64,000 bases of DNA, taken from Bradyrhizobium sp. CB82. GTDB lineage: Bacteria; Pseudomonadota; Alphaproteobacteria; Rhizobiales; Xanthobacteraceae. Of this stretch, positions 46,666 through 56,377 are shown one piece after another. The stretch's first letter is position 1; each line of letters begins with the position of its first letter. A program made the position numbers and the translations under genes. Under the pieces are notes generated by a model. The model ran no database searches. It was given only the letters and a program-made list of their open reading frames with translations, and was not told where the DNA came from. Location of the stretch: contig NZ_CP121650.1 in assembly GCF_029714405.1 (NCBI RefSeq), forward strand, positions 7,631,001 to 7,695,000. Direction: 5' to 3'.

Positions 46666-47816
46666 CGAAGTATACCTTCCGTCTCCTCGACGAGGGCATC
46701 GAGCATTGCACGCACGTCAGCTTCCACGACGTTAAGTGTCAGCGAGATTCGCAAACGGGCCGTGCCCGCCGGCACGGTTGGAGGGCGGATTCCGCGGATG
46801 TCGAAGCCGCGCGCCTGCAGCGCAGAAGCGAGCCGCATCGCACGCGCGTTGTCGCCTACGATGTAGGGTATGATCTGCGAGTTCGAGAAACTTTTCCAAC
46901 CGAGGTTCTTCAGCTGTCGATGCGTGAACGCGACCAGCTCGATGAGACGCTGCTGACGTTCGGGTTCTTGCTGCAGGATCAGCATCGCTTCTCGCACGGC
47001 AACGGCGATCAACGGCGAGGGGGCGGTGGCGAAGATAAAGGGGCGACACCGATTGACCATAAAGTCTCGCAGGACGCCGGACGCAGTGACGAGCGCACCC
47101 GCAGCGCCCAGCGCCTTGCCGCAGGTGTGAACGACCAGCAGATTTTCTCGCCCCTCATAAGGTGCGGTGAGCCCCCGTCCATTTTCACCGTAAACGCCTG
47201 TGGCATGAGCTTCATCCACCATCAGGAACGCATCATGCCGGTCGGCGAGCGCAACCAGTTCGTTGAGCGGTGCAAAATCGCCGTCCATGCTATAAAGGCT
47301 TTCGGTCACGATCCAGACACGCCCAACTCCGCCCTTTGTCCGCCAGTCACGAATCGTGCTTGCAACCGCCTCTGGGTCGTTATGTGCGCTCATCCGAAAG
47401 TCAGCGCGGCCGGCTCGCGCGCCTTCATGGATGCTCGCGTGCACCAGAGAATCGAGAACGAGCAGATCGCCCTTCTGCGGCACCGTCGTCAGGACCGCAA
47501 AATTTGCGACATAACCGCTGCCAAAAAAGAGCGCTGTCTCGGCACCAAAGAACCGGGCAGCTTCAGCTTCCAGACGTTCGTGCTCCTCGCAATTGCCGCG
47601 CAGGAGCCGCGACCCGCCGGCCCCGATCGGTGTGCCGGCCTCGATCGCGGCCAAGATAGCCTTCTTCATGCGCGGCGCGCTCGCGAGCGCCAGATAGTCG
47701 TTCGACGTGAAATCGATCCCCGCACGCGGATTGAGACTGCGCAACCGGTGGTCCTCTTTCAGGACATTCAACGCCGAGGCATATGGGGCAGCTTTTCCCG
47801 CGTGGACTGGATTCAT
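46662..47816 (-). CDS. bioF: 8-amino-7-oxononanoate synthase
   Basis: A 384-aa PLP enzyme of the alpha-oxoamine synthase family that joins pimeloyl thioester and alanine. Visible: [47 protein letters not shown], and the PLP-lysine region [15 protein letters not shown]. The start [16 protein letters not shown] at 47816 is preferred over one 6 codons upstream. Overlaps bioD by 4 bp; 81 bp after panD. Confidence 0.96.
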   Translation of the reverse strand: MNPVHAGKAAPYASALNVLKEDHRLRSLNPRAGIDFTSNDYLALASAPRMKKAILAAIEAGTPIGAGGSRLLRGNCEEHERLEAEAARFFGAETALFFGSGYVANFAVLTTVPQKGDLLVLDSLVHASIHEGARAGRADFRMSAHNDPEAVASTIRDWRTKGGVGRVWIVTESLYSMDGDFAPLNELVALADRHDAFLMVDEAHATGVYGENGRGLTAPYEGRENLLVVHTCGKALGAAGALVTASGVLRDFMVNRCRPFIFATAPSPLIAVAVREAMLILQQEPERQQRLIELVAFTHRQLKNLGWKSFSNSQIIPYIVGDNARAMRLASALQARGFDIRGIRPPTVPAGTARLRISLTLNVVEADVRAMLDALVEETEGILR

Positions 47817-47897
47817 TGTGGCACCTGAGGGCATTGAAATTGTGCAAAATTCTGGGCGGTCGCGCAGAAAAGCGGCTTCGGTTGGCAGCTATCGCGA

Positions 47898-48251
47898 TCA
47901 AACCGGCAATATTCGATTTTCTCGATCGACCCGCACAACACGTGGTCTGAATGTCTTGGCTTCCGCCTCAGCAAGTAAGGCGTATGAAAGGATGCTAATT
48001 TTGTCTCCGGGTAGCGCTAGTCGCGCAGCCGCACCGTTCAAGTTGATAGTCCCCGAGCCGCGCGGCGCCTCAGTGACATAGGTGGCGAACTGGGCGCCGG
48101 TTTCGACGTTGTGAATTTCGACCCGTTCGTTGACCAGGAATCCCGCCGCGTCCAATAGCGCACGATCAATTGAGATTGAGCCTTCATAGTGCAGATCGGC
48201 TTCGGTCACCGATGCGCAGTGGATTTTGCCTTTCAACAAGGTAATCTGCAT
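47898..48251 (-). CDS. panD: aspartate 1-decarboxylase
   Basis: A 117-aa pyruvoyl enzyme making beta-alanine for pantothenate. The self-cleavage site is seen in [18 protein letters not shown] (Gly24-Ser25), and the core has [20 protein letters not shown]. It sits between bioB (19-bp overlap) and bioF on the same strand, so beta-alanine supply is under the same control as biotin synthesis. Confidence 0.95.
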   Translation of the reverse strand: MQITLLKGKIHCASVTEADLHYEGSISIDRALLDAAGFLVNERVEIHNVETGAQFATYVTEAPRGSGTINLNGAAARLALPGDKISILSYALLAEAEAKTFRPRVVRVDRENRILPV

Positions 48252-49300
48252 TTCTCAACCGTATCTTGGAGGTCTGCACGCCCTTCGCTTGCTGCCTCTT
48301 TTTGGCTAGCAAGGGCAGACGTGATGCCGAGCTTGGTTAGCAATCTGGCGTCGCGGTCGGCTGTCGGATTTTTTGTCGTGAGCAGCACGTCCCCGATGAA
48401 AATTGAATTCGCTCCGGCCAGAAAGCACAGCGCGTGCAATTCGTCAGTAATGTCACGCCGTCCGGCTGACAACCGAATCACGCTTCTGGGCATCATGATC
48501 CGGGCGGTTGCGACCAGACGCACCAACGCGATCGGATCGGGAGCCTGCGCGGTATTAACGACAGGAACCCCCTTGACCTCGTTCCAAAGATTGATCGGCA
48601 CACTTTCGGGAGGCTTTGGGAGATTGGCGAGCAGGACGAGCATGTCGAGTCGATCTTGAACCCCCTCCCCCATGCCGATAATGCCGCCGCAGCAGACCTT
48701 GATGCCCGCCTCGCGCACGTGCTCAAGCGTGTCAATTCGGTCCTGCAGCGAGCGGGTGGTAATGATGTTGCCGTAAAACTCAGGCGAGGTGTCCACGTTG
48801 TGATTGTAGAAGTCGAGCCCCGCCACGGAAAGCCGCGCCGCCTGTTTCGGCGTCAGCATGCCGAGCGTGACGCAGGTTTCCATGCCAAGATCTTTGACGG
48901 CGCTAACCATCTCGCAGACCCGATCGAGATCGCGGTCCTTTGGGCTTCGCCAAGCTGCAGCCATGCAGAAGCGGGTCGCGCCTGCCTCCTTGGCGCGCTG
49001 CGCGGCAGTGACGACGTCGCTGCAATCCATCAGGCGGGTCGCTTTAACCCCTGTCTGGTAGTGCGCGCTCTGCGCGCAGTAGCCGCAGTCTTCCGGGCAG
49101 CCCCCCGTCTTGACGCTGAGCAGGCTAGCTGTTTCGACGTGGTTTGGATCGAAGTTGTCGCGGTGAACACTTTGCGCTCGAAACATCAGCTCGGCGAAGG
49201 GCAGATCATAGAGCGCTTCGGCCGCGGCACGTTCCCATGTCCCGCCGGCTTGCGCGAGCTTGCAGCTTCCGTTCCGGTCAACTCCATCACAAGGGTCCAT
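48233..49300 (-). CDS. bioB: biotin synthase
   Basis: A 355-aa radical SAM enzyme inserting sulfur into dethiobiotin. The [4Fe-4S] motif [10 protein letters not shown] is intact, with [24 protein letters not shown] and RLSAGR, where the [2Fe-2S] Cys/Arg ligands lie. The ATG at 49300 is chosen; an ATG at 49330 would put the coding start over a BioR box. First gene of the bioB-panD-bioF-bioD-bioA operon. Confidence 0.96.
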   Translation of the reverse strand: MDPCDGVDRNGSCKLAQAGGTWERAAAEALYDLPFAELMFRAQSVHRDNFDPNHVETASLLSVKTGGCPEDCGYCAQSAHYQTGVKATRLMDCSDVVTAAQRAKEAGATRFCMAAAWRSPKDRDLDRVCEMVSAVKDLGMETCVTLGMLTPKQAARLSVAGLDFYNHNVDTSPEFYGNIITTRSLQDRIDTLEHVREAGIKVCCGGIIGMGEGVQDRLDMLVLLANLPKPPESVPINLWNEVKGVPVVNTAQAPDPIALVRLVATARIMMPRSVIRLSAGRRDITDELHALCFLAGANSIFIGDVLLTTKNPTADRDARLLTKLGITSALASQKEAASEGRADLQDTVEKCRLPC

Positions 49301-49316
49301 GAGCTCGAATCCATAA

Positions 49317-49410
49317 TCATAGATAATCACGCAAATTATCTATCGTCAGCGACATTGCATCGATGCTAATCGATGCGATATCGGGGCGCACCCATTTTTC
49401 CGATAGATAA
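49317..49410. promoter_or_regulatory. three BioR-like operator boxes between bioB and bioR
   Basis: The decamer TTATCTAT(N)(N) appears three times: TCATAGATAA at 49317-49326 (minus orientation), TTATCTATCG at 49336-49345 (plus) and CGATAGATAA at 49401-49410 (minus). This matches the BioR box (about TTATMKATAA) of alphaproteobacteria. The first two flank the bioB start side; the third lies 4 bp before the bioR ATG at 49414, as expected for autorepression. Confidence 0.85.
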
Positions 49411-49413
49411 TCT

Positions 49414-50043
49414 ATGATCGAGAACAGGACGACTGCTGGACGCATTGCCGAGTCGATTGGCGAGCGCATTATCAACGGCGCACTGCAGCCAGACTCCCCG
49501 CTGCGCCAGGATCATGTCGCGCGAGAATTCAACTCAAGTCACGTTCCGGTGCGCGAGGCTTTTCGACAACTGGAGGCTCAACATCTCGTCGTGAGTGCAC
49601 CTCGACGAGGCGTGCGGGTTGCTCCGCTCGATGCGAATTCGGTGAAGGAGATCGCCGAGATGCGTGCTGCGCTAGAGGTGGTCGCGCTGCGCAATGCAGC
49701 TCCAAAACTCTCATCGGTCCACATGGCACGCATTGAACTTGCCCTGATTGAAGGAGACAATGCCCAGACGATTGAGGATTTTGAGATGGCCAATCGGGCC
49801 TTTCACTACGCCCTGGTTGCGCCCTGTGCGATGCCGCGCCTGCTTGCAAGCCTCGATGAGCTTCAGCTTGCCAATTCTCGGCTGGTCTTCGCGATGGCGC
49901 GAACGGCCGGCTGGCGCCCACGGTCCAACCAAGATCACCGTCTGATTTTGCAGGCCCTACGAAGCCGCAACCTTGACCAAGCCTGTAACCTGCTCGCGCG
50001 TCACATTCAAACCATCGAGCGCCTGGCCCTTCAGACCTCCTGA
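49414..50043 (+). CDS. bioR: BioR, GntR-family biotin regulator
   Basis: A 209-aa GntR/FadR-type protein: an N-terminal winged helix (AGRIAESIGERIINGALQPDSPLRQDHVAREFNSSHVPVREAFRQLEAQHLV) and a C-terminal helical FCD domain (FHYAL, DHRLILQALRSRNLDQACNLLARHI). In alphaproteobacteria BioR represses bio genes through boxes like those in the adjacent intergenic region. Divergent from bioB. Complete. Confidence 0.92.
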   Translation: MIENRTTAGRIAESIGERIINGALQPDSPLRQDHVAREFNSSHVPVREAFRQLEAQHLVVSAPRRGVRVAPLDANSVKEIAEMRAALEVVALRNAAPKLSSVHMARIELALIEGDNAQTIEDFEMANRAFHYALVAPCAMPRLLASLDELQLANSRLVFAMARTAGWRPRSNQDHRLILQALRSRNLDQACNLLARHIQTIERLALQTS

Positions 50044-50200
50044 TTAAGAAGCGCCACTCCCGAGCTGAGTTGCAAAGTTGGTGGGCACAACAGCGCGAAT
50101 TATCGATCATCAACCAGCGATGCAGCAGAGTTGTGTTGCGGAAGCCGCGATCCCAAGCTAGTTAGGCGCGCCATCTCTCATAGCACGCCTAGAGTGATCC

Positions 50201-50536
50201 ATGATCCGTCATATTGTTTTGTTCACTGCCAAGGATGAGGCGCATATCGACCGGATCATCGAAGGCCTATCGGTTCTGACGACCATCCCGCATGCAAGCC
50301 GGCTGGAGGTTGCTCGCAACCGCAAGAGCGACCAGCTCGGCAACGACATCGACGTCATTGTCTATGGCGAGTTCGAGAGCGAGGCGAAACTGGCAGCTTA
50401 CAAGGCGCATGAGCTGTACCAGGAATCGATCAGGCGGGTACGTCCGCTCCGGGAGCTACGGTTCGCAGCAGACTACGATGTATCGACGGATGTGCGGTTC
50501 CTCACTCATCGCGCCGTATCCAAGGGCGGGGGCTAA
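50201..50536 (+). CDS. Dabb-domain protein
   Basis: A 111-aa protein with the stress-responsive alpha/beta-barrel (Dabb) fold: MIRHIVLFTAKDEAHIDRIIEGLSVL at the start and an AYKAHELYQESIRRVRPLRELRFAADYDV end. These dimeric proteins include small-molecule cyclases and hydrolases. It precedes pabB by 87 bp on the same strand. Its role is unknown. Confidence 0.8.
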   Translation: MIRHIVLFTAKDEAHIDRIIEGLSVLTTIPHASRLEVARNRKSDQLGNDIDVIVYGEFESEAKLAAYKAHELYQESIRRVRPLRELRFAADYDVSTDVRFLTHRAVSKGGG

Positions 50537-50623
50537 ACTGAGCCTCAGTTCCTCGAGCCTACAGGCTCCTATCCTCGATCTCTTGGCGGGCTATCCTCGC
50601 CAGCATGCGGACGCTATTCCCTG

Positions 50624-52033
50624 ATGACTGATTGCCCGATCCACATCCGCGAACTGCCATGGACGACTCCTGTCGTGGCAATGCGGCGCCTCGCCGATCG
50701 AGCTCATCTTACGTTCCTTGATAGCGCAGCAAGCCAGGAGCCGCTGGGGCGTTACTCATATCTCGCCTGTGACCCCTTCGGCACTTATATGGTCGAGGAT
50801 GGACGGGCGAGTTGGAACGGACAAAAACTTGGCGATGACCCATGGGGAGCCCTTCGCACGCTGCTTGCTAGGTATCCGCAAGAGCACCGCCCTGGTCTGC
50901 CGCCATTTCAGGGCGGAGCAGCCGGGGTCTTTGGGTACGATCTGAACAGGACATTGGAGCGATTGCCGGTGCCGGCAGCCTCCGGACACCGCTTACCTCA
51001 AGCAACCCTGCATTTCTATGACGTAGTCGTCAGCTACGATCACCGCGAGAACAGATGCTGTATCGTTTCGACAGGCTGGCCGGAGCAGGATCCCGCGCGC
51101 CGAGCCGTGCGTGCCCGCGGTCGGGCCAATGAGTTTGCAGCTCTCCTTGCCACCCCAAACTTGGCGAGGAATGACGCCTGCGGCACGGTCGGACCATGGC
51201 ACTCTAACTTTAGCCGCGCGGGCTACATTGCGGCGGTACGGCGCGTGATCGACCTGATTCTGGCTGGAGACGTCTTTCAAGTCAATATTGCGCAGCGTTT
51301 CAGCGCCCGGCTACCGACCTCATTTGATCCGGTCGCCTTCTACTGCCAACTGCGGTCATTGAACCCCGCACCGTTCGCAGCGCTGCTGCGTCATGGCAAT
51401 CTCACAATTGCATCAAGCTCGCCGGAGCGCTTCCTGAAGCTCGACGGACGAGTCGTCGAAACACGCCCCATCAAAGGCACGGGCGTGCGCTCCACTGAGC
51501 CCATGGAAGATCAGCGCCAGGCTCAACTCCTGGTCACATCCGACAAAGATCGCGCCGAGAACATCATGATCGTCGACCTCCTGCGGAGTGATCTGTCACG
51601 TGTATGCACCCCAGATTCAGTTGATGTTCCTGCGCTGTGCAATCTCGAATCCTACGCTTCTGTGCACCACCTCGTATCAGTTGTTACGGGCGATCTAGAA
51701 AAGAGCCATGACGCCATCGCACTTCTTCAAGCCTGTTTTCCAGGCGGCTCCATTACCGGGGCGCCGAAGGTGAGAGCGATGGAAATTATTACGGAGATCG
51801 AGCGAGTAACGCGAGAGGTGTATTGCGGAGCGATCGGCTTCATCGCCTTTAGCGGCCACATGGATACGAATATTGCGATTCGAACTGTTACGATCGACGA
51901 CGGCTTGGCTGTGTTTCACGCAGGTGGCGGGATAACGGCGATGTCGGATCCAGCGGCCGAATACGATGAGACACTCGCCAAAGCACAGCGAATGTTTGAT
52001 GCGTTTGCCGCCAATTCGTCCGGTGCCCCTTGA
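50624..52033 (+). CDS. pabB: aminodeoxychorismate synthase component I
   Basis: A 469-aa chorismate-binding enzyme. The segment ETRPIKGTGVR carries Lys where PabB proteins have PIKGT; anthranilate synthases have PIAGT, so PabB is preferred to TrpE. Also seen: NIAQRF, SSSPERFL, DKDRAENIMIVDLLRSD, PGGSITGAPKVRAMEII and the final GGGITAMSDPAAEYDE. It overlaps pabA by 4 bp. Product: 4-amino-4-deoxychorismate for folate, or for a specialised metabolite. Confidence 0.92.
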   Translation: MTDCPIHIRELPWTTPVVAMRRLADRAHLTFLDSAASQEPLGRYSYLACDPFGTYMVEDGRASWNGQKLGDDPWGALRTLLARYPQEHRPGLPPFQGGAAGVFGYDLNRTLERLPVPAASGHRLPQATLHFYDVVVSYDHRENRCCIVSTGWPEQDPARRAVRARGRANEFAALLATPNLARNDACGTVGPWHSNFSRAGYIAAVRRVIDLILAGDVFQVNIAQRFSARLPTSFDPVAFYCQLRSLNPAPFAALLRHGNLTIASSSPERFLKLDGRVVETRPIKGTGVRSTEPMEDQRQAQLLVTSDKDRAENIMIVDLLRSDLSRVCTPDSVDVPALCNLESYASVHHLVSVVTGDLEKSHDAIALLQACFPGGSITGAPKVRAMEIITEIERVTREVYCGAIGFIAFSGHMDTNIAIRTVTIDDGLAVFHAGGGITAMSDPAAEYDETLAKAQRMFDAFAANSSGAP

Positions 52034-52614
52034 TTGTCGTCATCGACAACTACGACTCCTTCGTCTTCAACATTGCCCGATATTTCCGCCGGCTTGGTGA
52101 AGCAACGGAAGTGGTCCGGAACGATGTGATCAGCACCAGCGATATCGTCCGTCTCAAGCCGCGCGCCCTGGTGATCTCCCCAGGTCCCTGCTCCCCGACA
52201 GAAGCGGGAACATCTACCTCGATTGTTCGCGAGCTTTCAGGTCGTGTCCCGATTTTAGGCATCTGCCTCGGGCACCAGTGCATCGGGAGTGTTTTCGGTG
52301 GAAGGGTGGCACGTGCACGTCGTCCCATGCACGGTCGGTCCTCACATGTCGGGCATGAGGGCAGAGGGCTATTTGAAGGACTCCCTTCTCCTCTTTGTGT
52401 GGGGCGCTACCATTCCCTTGTCGTTGAGCTCGATCCATCAAATGCGTCGCCGCTTATGGTTACCGCGCGTTCGGACGAGGGCGAGATCATGGCTCTTGCG
52501 CACCGCGATCAACCGACCTTCGGGGTGCAGTTCCATCCCGAATCGATACTGACCCCACAAGGAGACGCTCTGCTAAAAAACTTTTTGCGATTGGCAGAGA
52601 ACTTTCGAGCATGA
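52030..52614 (+). CDS. pabA: aminodeoxychorismate synthase component II (glutamine amidotransferase)
   Basis: A 194-aa class I amidotransferase starting at a TTG inside the pabB stop. The nucleophile Cys is in GICLGHQ, and the His-Glu pair in FGVQFHPES. DNYDSFVFNIARYF and SPGPCSPTEAG are typical. Supplies ammonia to PabB. No pabC follows; a 33-codon frame overlapping its stop (MNTYASTINSGIPD...) could be a remnant but is too short to name. Confidence 0.92.
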   Translation: MIVVIDNYDSFVFNIARYFRRLGEATEVVRNDVISTSDIVRLKPRALVISPGPCSPTEAGTSTSIVRELSGRVPILGICLGHQCIGSVFGGRVARARRPMHGRSSHVGHEGRGLFEGLPSPLCVGRYHSLVVELDPSNASPLMVTARSDEGEIMALAHRDQPTFGVQFHPESILTPQGDALLKNFLRLAENFRA

Positions 52615-52989
52615 ATACGTACGCCTCCACCATCAACAGCGGCATTCCCGACGCTTCAAGTCGTCGCACACGGTTTTCCGTCGGCAGCCCATCGAGCGCG
52701 CTTTCATCTTAGGCGAGGGGAGCTTACGTCGCTCAGGGCACGTCCAGTCTCCACATAACCCACAACCGCGCGATTTACGCCCATCCGCCCATCTTTTCGC
52801 TGTCCTTAAGACGGGCTCCAGCACCTTTGCGGTCAGCGAGGAGATGCAACCTTACTCAAAACATCCTCTTAAGTGCGGCGATAAAACGGCTTGTATCTCA
52901 CGTAGTGTCAGATTGTAGGTTTCCATGTGCAGCAACCGGCCGCCCTCTTCAAGCGGGGACGACCTTACGCAAGTGCAAGAGAAGGCTTC
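52615..52989. other. upstream region of the N-hydroxylase operon
   Basis: 375 bp between pabA and the preferred start of the N-hydroxylase. No gene is supported apart from the possible 33-codon remnant. It probably contains the operon's promoter; I could not identify a nod, tts or NifA box in it. Confidence 0.4.
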
Positions 52990-54312
52990 GTGGATACGCT
53001 GGATGTCATTGGCGTCGGGATCGGACCGTTCAATCTCAGCCTGGCGGCGCTGATTGAACCGACACCTCTGCGCGCATTGTTCCTGGAGAAGCGCGGCGCA
53101 TTTTGCTGGCATCCGGGATTGGCGTTGCCCAACAGCCGGTTACAAGTATCGCCATTCAAGGATTGCGTGACTTTGGTTGACCCCACCAGTCCCTATTCAT
53201 TCCTGAATTACCTCGCAGTAAACGGGCGGCTCTACAATTTCGTCAACAAACGCAACGCGTCGACCTCGCGGCGGGAGTTCACCGACTATTACCGGTGGGT
53301 CGCACGACAACTCGGCACGCTCCGCTTCCACGAAGAAGTTTTGGATGTGGCCGCCTTCAGGGACGCCTATCGCGTCAGTACGGGCACAACCACATATCTG
53401 GCGCGCGCCGTGGTGATTGCAGTGGGTGTCGAGCCAAAGATCCCCCGGTGCGCCAAGCCCCTCATTTGCGACACGGTCTACCATGCGGCTGACTATCTAG
53501 ACCGGGGTTCGCCTCGGAGCGACGAGCATGTGCTCGTGGTGGGAGGTGGTCAGAGCGGCGCGGAGATTGTCGAGCACATGCTCAATCGCCCCGATACCAC
53601 TCGGATTACCTGGATCACGGCGCGCTCAAACCTTTTCGCAATGGACGACACCAGTTTCGTCAACGAGGCCTATATACCCGGTTATAGCCGGCGCTTTCAC
53701 GCCCTGCCGCTTGCGCGCCGCCGAGCTATCATCGCGCGTGAAAAGCTGACGAGCGATGGCATTTCTGCCGAACTATGCAATCGCCTCTACGACATGTTGT
53801 ATGAACGAGACGTGGAAGGCGCGCCATCTGAGAGCTTCCATTTGCTCTGCAACGTCACCCTGAAGCACATCAGGCACCTCAACAAGCGCTGGCAAGTAGA
53901 ACTGAACGGTCTCACCAGGCAGCAGCATCGCCGCATCGTCGTTGATCGCATCGTGCTCGCCACGGGCTTTCAGCCGCGCACCCCCCTGTTTCTACGATCG
54001 CTCCTCGGCAGCGCGCACATGGAGAATAACCTGCCCGTGCTGGGGGCGGACTACGCCGTCAGCTTCACCCAGAAAATGCCAGGACCGGTCTATTTGCAGA
54101 ATCAAAGCCGCCTGCAGCACGGGTTACAGAGTGTAAACCTGTCGCTGGTGGCGTACCGCAACAGCCTCATTATCAACAGCCTCCTCGGACAGCCGTTCTA
54201 TCTGGATCGATCTGAGCACTCGCTCGACGGATATGAGAGTCCGGACCCTGCAGAGCTGGACGCTGTATCGGAGGCAACGACATCGGCGGAACACATGAGC
54301 GCGATCACATGA
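52990..54312 (+). CDS. L-lysine/L-ornithine N-hydroxylase (IucD/SidA family)
   Basis: A 440-aa FAD/NADPH monooxygenase that N-hydroxylates the side-chain amine of lysine or ornithine. FAD site DVIGVGIGPFNLSLAAL; substrate/FAD region CWHPGLALPNSRLQVSPFKDCVTLVDPTSPYSFLNYL; NADPH site HVLVVGGGQSGAEIVEHML; D-x(3)-LATGF-type block IVLATGFQPR; C-terminal QNQSRLQHGLQSVNLSLVAYRN. The GTG at 52990 has AGAAGG upstream and gives the normal length; a GTG at 52927 adds 21 residues. First gene of a six-gene operon; the exporter gene overlaps by 4 bp. With no siderophore synthetase nearby, the downstream cupin and MetRS-like genes suggest that the hydroxylated amine goes to N-N bond formation. Confidence 0.9.
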   Translation: MDTLDVIGVGIGPFNLSLAALIEPTPLRALFLEKRGAFCWHPGLALPNSRLQVSPFKDCVTLVDPTSPYSFLNYLAVNGRLYNFVNKRNASTSRREFTDYYRWVARQLGTLRFHEEVLDVAAFRDAYRVSTGTTTYLARAVVIAVGVEPKIPRCAKPLICDTVYHAADYLDRGSPRSDEHVLVVGGGQSGAEIVEHMLNRPDTTRITWITARSNLFAMDDTSFVNEAYIPGYSRRFHALPLARRRAIIAREKLTSDGISAELCNRLYDMLYERDVEGAPSESFHLLCNVTLKHIRHLNKRWQVELNGLTRQQHRRIVVDRIVLATGFQPRTPLFLRSLLGSAHMENNLPVLGADYAVSFTQKMPGPVYLQNQSRLQHGLQSVNLSLVAYRNSLIINSLLGQPFYLDRSEHSLDGYESPDPAELDAVSEATTSAEHMSAIT

Positions 54313-55556
54313 GCGCGGCACGGTCTTCTATCTTGCGTATTGTCGATGTGCCGCCTGGAGCTGCGGACCGCCTCGCTTGCAGATTGCCCTACCGCGCCTC
54401 CGGGCCATTTTTGCTGGCATCGAGTATCATCGCTGCAGCCTATGGCTCGAGCTTCATCTTGCCGGAATATATGGAAATTCTTGGGTTGGAGCGCGAGGTC
54501 GCGGGCTTCATTATCTCCAGTGGCATGGTTGCGACGATCGTGTGTTGCTGCCTGGCTGGTCGCCTGGCTCAGCGTGTTGGTATCATGCCGACGATGGTTG
54601 CCGCCTCGGTCGTGATGGCGCTGGCGATGGCAGCCTTTGCCGCCGCAGTGTTAGATGCGCGACTAGCCTATGCAGGCGGCATGCTCGTCGGTGTGGGATG
54701 GTCCGTGTTGTTCATCCTGTCGCCGCTGCAGATCATCCGCCATCTACGCCCCACGGCCCGTATCCAACATCTGACGATCTTGTCTGGCGCACAAATGGCC
54801 GGGCTTGGCCTAGCGGCTCCGCTCGGCCACTTTCTAACGGAATACACGGGCTCAATGGCGATCACGTACGCATTGTTCGCAATCGCCTGCGTCATCGCGG
54901 CCATCTGCATAGGCGTAGCACGGCACGCCATGTTGAGGATCCCATCTGTGCCCATGCCTCACATCGAGGTCACCTTGGCCAAGACGATCGCCCTGCTACG
55001 ACACGCGACGGCCGCGCCGATCCTGATGATCGCGGTTGCGGCCTGCGTTTTCTCAGGGCTCTCGACGTATCAGAGCGCCTATGCGGTATCACGTCACCTC
55101 AATCCCGACCTCTTCTTCCTGGTATTCACCGTGACCAGCGTGGCGCTCCGCTTCTCGGTCGCTCATATGCTGGATCGAGTGCCCGTACAGCAGCTTGCGC
55201 TCACGCTCATTATCGCGACCGGTGCCTCATTGGCTTTGTTCATGGTCAATCCTGGCAACGAACTGCTCTATATTCTGGCCGCCGCAATCTTCGCCACAGG
55301 CTACGGGCTCAGCTATTCCACACTCAACGGAATAGCCGTCAATCTCGCCGGCGAGCATCTCCTCTCCGTACCAGTTGCCTCACAGATCTTCACCTTAGCC
55401 TATTTTATCGGATCGTTCGCCTTTCCGGTGCTTGGAGGGCAGATAATCAGAGAATTCGGCATCAATGCGATGTTGCTCACGCTATTGGGTGCGACCGTAC
55501 TTAACGGAGTATTGGCAACCGCACTCCGCCCAAAGGCAAGAATTGGCTCTCTGTAA
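54309..55556 (+). CDS. MFS transporter, probable exporter
   Basis: A 415-aa major facilitator with about 12 hydrophobic segments and short loops (for example FLLASSIIAAAYGSSFILP, GFIISSGMVATIVCCCLAGRLAQRVG, VVMALAMAAFAAAVL). The loop 2-3 region has GRLAQRVGIMP. It overlaps the N-hydroxylase gene by 4 bp (ATGA). It is probably the efflux or resistance protein for the product of this operon. Confidence 0.88.
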   Translation: MSAARSSILRIVDVPPGAADRLACRLPYRASGPFLLASSIIAAAYGSSFILPEYMEILGLEREVAGFIISSGMVATIVCCCLAGRLAQRVGIMPTMVAASVVMALAMAAFAAAVLDARLAYAGGMLVGVGWSVLFILSPLQIIRHLRPTARIQHLTILSGAQMAGLGLAAPLGHFLTEYTGSMAITYALFAIACVIAAICIGVARHAMLRIPSVPMPHIEVTLAKTIALLRHATAAPILMIAVAACVFSGLSTYQSAYAVSRHLNPDLFFLVFTVTSVALRFSVAHMLDRVPVQQLALTLIIATGASLALFMVNPGNELLYILAAAIFATGYGLSYSTLNGIAVNLAGEHLLSVPVASQIFTLAYFIGSFAFPVLGGQIIREFGINAMLLTLLGATVLNGVLATALRPKARIGSL

Positions 55557-55577
55557 CATGAGAAAGGAGTTCGCAAA

Positions 55578-56369
55578 ATGCTGACCGACGCACAAAAGGC
55601 GAAATGGCATCAAGATGGATATCTTCGGCTTGAAGGCTTCTTTGATACGCCTACGCGTAACAGGATCTCTGATTTCGTGGAGGAGGTCGCGCGCTGGGAC
55701 GTAAGCACCGACAAATGGATGAAGTGGTTCGAGAAGACCACCGATGATCGTAAGATTATCTCAAAGGTCGAAAACTTCCTGGACTACCATGATGCTCTAC
55801 GCCAGACGCTGCTGGACGACGGTCGCATTCGCACCGCGATCGAGACGCTACTCGATGAAGACACGCGGATGCTCAAGGAGCTGCTGATCTTCAAATACCC
55901 CGATAGCGGCGGATACCGCCCACATCAGGACATTTATCATATCCCGCACAAGCTGCCGGAGCGAATGGTGCATGCCATAGCAGCCATTGCAATCGACGAT
56001 GCGGCTCCCGACAACGGAGGTCTATTTTTCAGTCCGGGGCGGCATAAGGAGGGGGTCTTTCCCATGGATGCCGGCGGCGTCATCAACCCGGACGTGGCCG
56101 AGAGCTTTGAATGGGAACCGACACCGTGGAAGGCGGGCGACGTCTTTATTTTCGACGACTACGCGCCCCACTACTCACTACCGAACAAGAGCGATCGCTC
56201 TCGCCGCGTGATTTATTTGGTGTTTCAGCGGGCATCTACCGGCGGCCCTGATCGTGCCGAGTACAACCGGATGAAACGTGCCTATAACCCGCCTGAGGGC
56301 AAGGTATCTGACCTTGAAGATCTGAAGAAGCCTAACGGCATCTTTTATCGTGATGACCGCAACTCCTGA
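55578..56369 (+). CDS. PhyH-family Fe(II)/2-oxoglutarate dioxygenase
   Basis: A 263-aa phytanoyl-CoA dioxygenase-like enzyme. The metal ligands are seen in RPHQDIYHIP (HxD) and DDYAPHYSLPNKSDRSRR (distal His, with Arg for 2-oxoglutarate). GGLFFSPGRHKEG and WKAGDVFIFDDY are typical. An AAGGAG precedes the ATG. It would hydroxylate, desaturate or otherwise tailor an amino-acid-derived intermediate of the operon. Confidence 0.88.
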   Translation: MLTDAQKAKWHQDGYLRLEGFFDTPTRNRISDFVEEVARWDVSTDKWMKWFEKTTDDRKIISKVENFLDYHDALRQTLLDDGRIRTAIETLLDEDTRMLKELLIFKYPDSGGYRPHQDIYHIPHKLPERMVHAIAAIAIDDAAPDNGGLFFSPGRHKEGVFPMDAGGVINPDVAESFEWEPTPWKAGDVFIFDDYAPHYSLPNKSDRSRRVIYLVFQRASTGGPDRAEYNRMKRAYNPPEGKVSDLEDLKKPNGIFYRDDRNS

Positions 56370-56377
56370 GGAAAGAC

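Noticed and set aside
52990..54312. Siderophore biosynthesis as the role of the N-hydroxylase
   Set aside because: No NIS synthetase, NRPS, acyltransferase or TonB receptor gene is nearby, whereas a cupin and a MetRS-like gene are.
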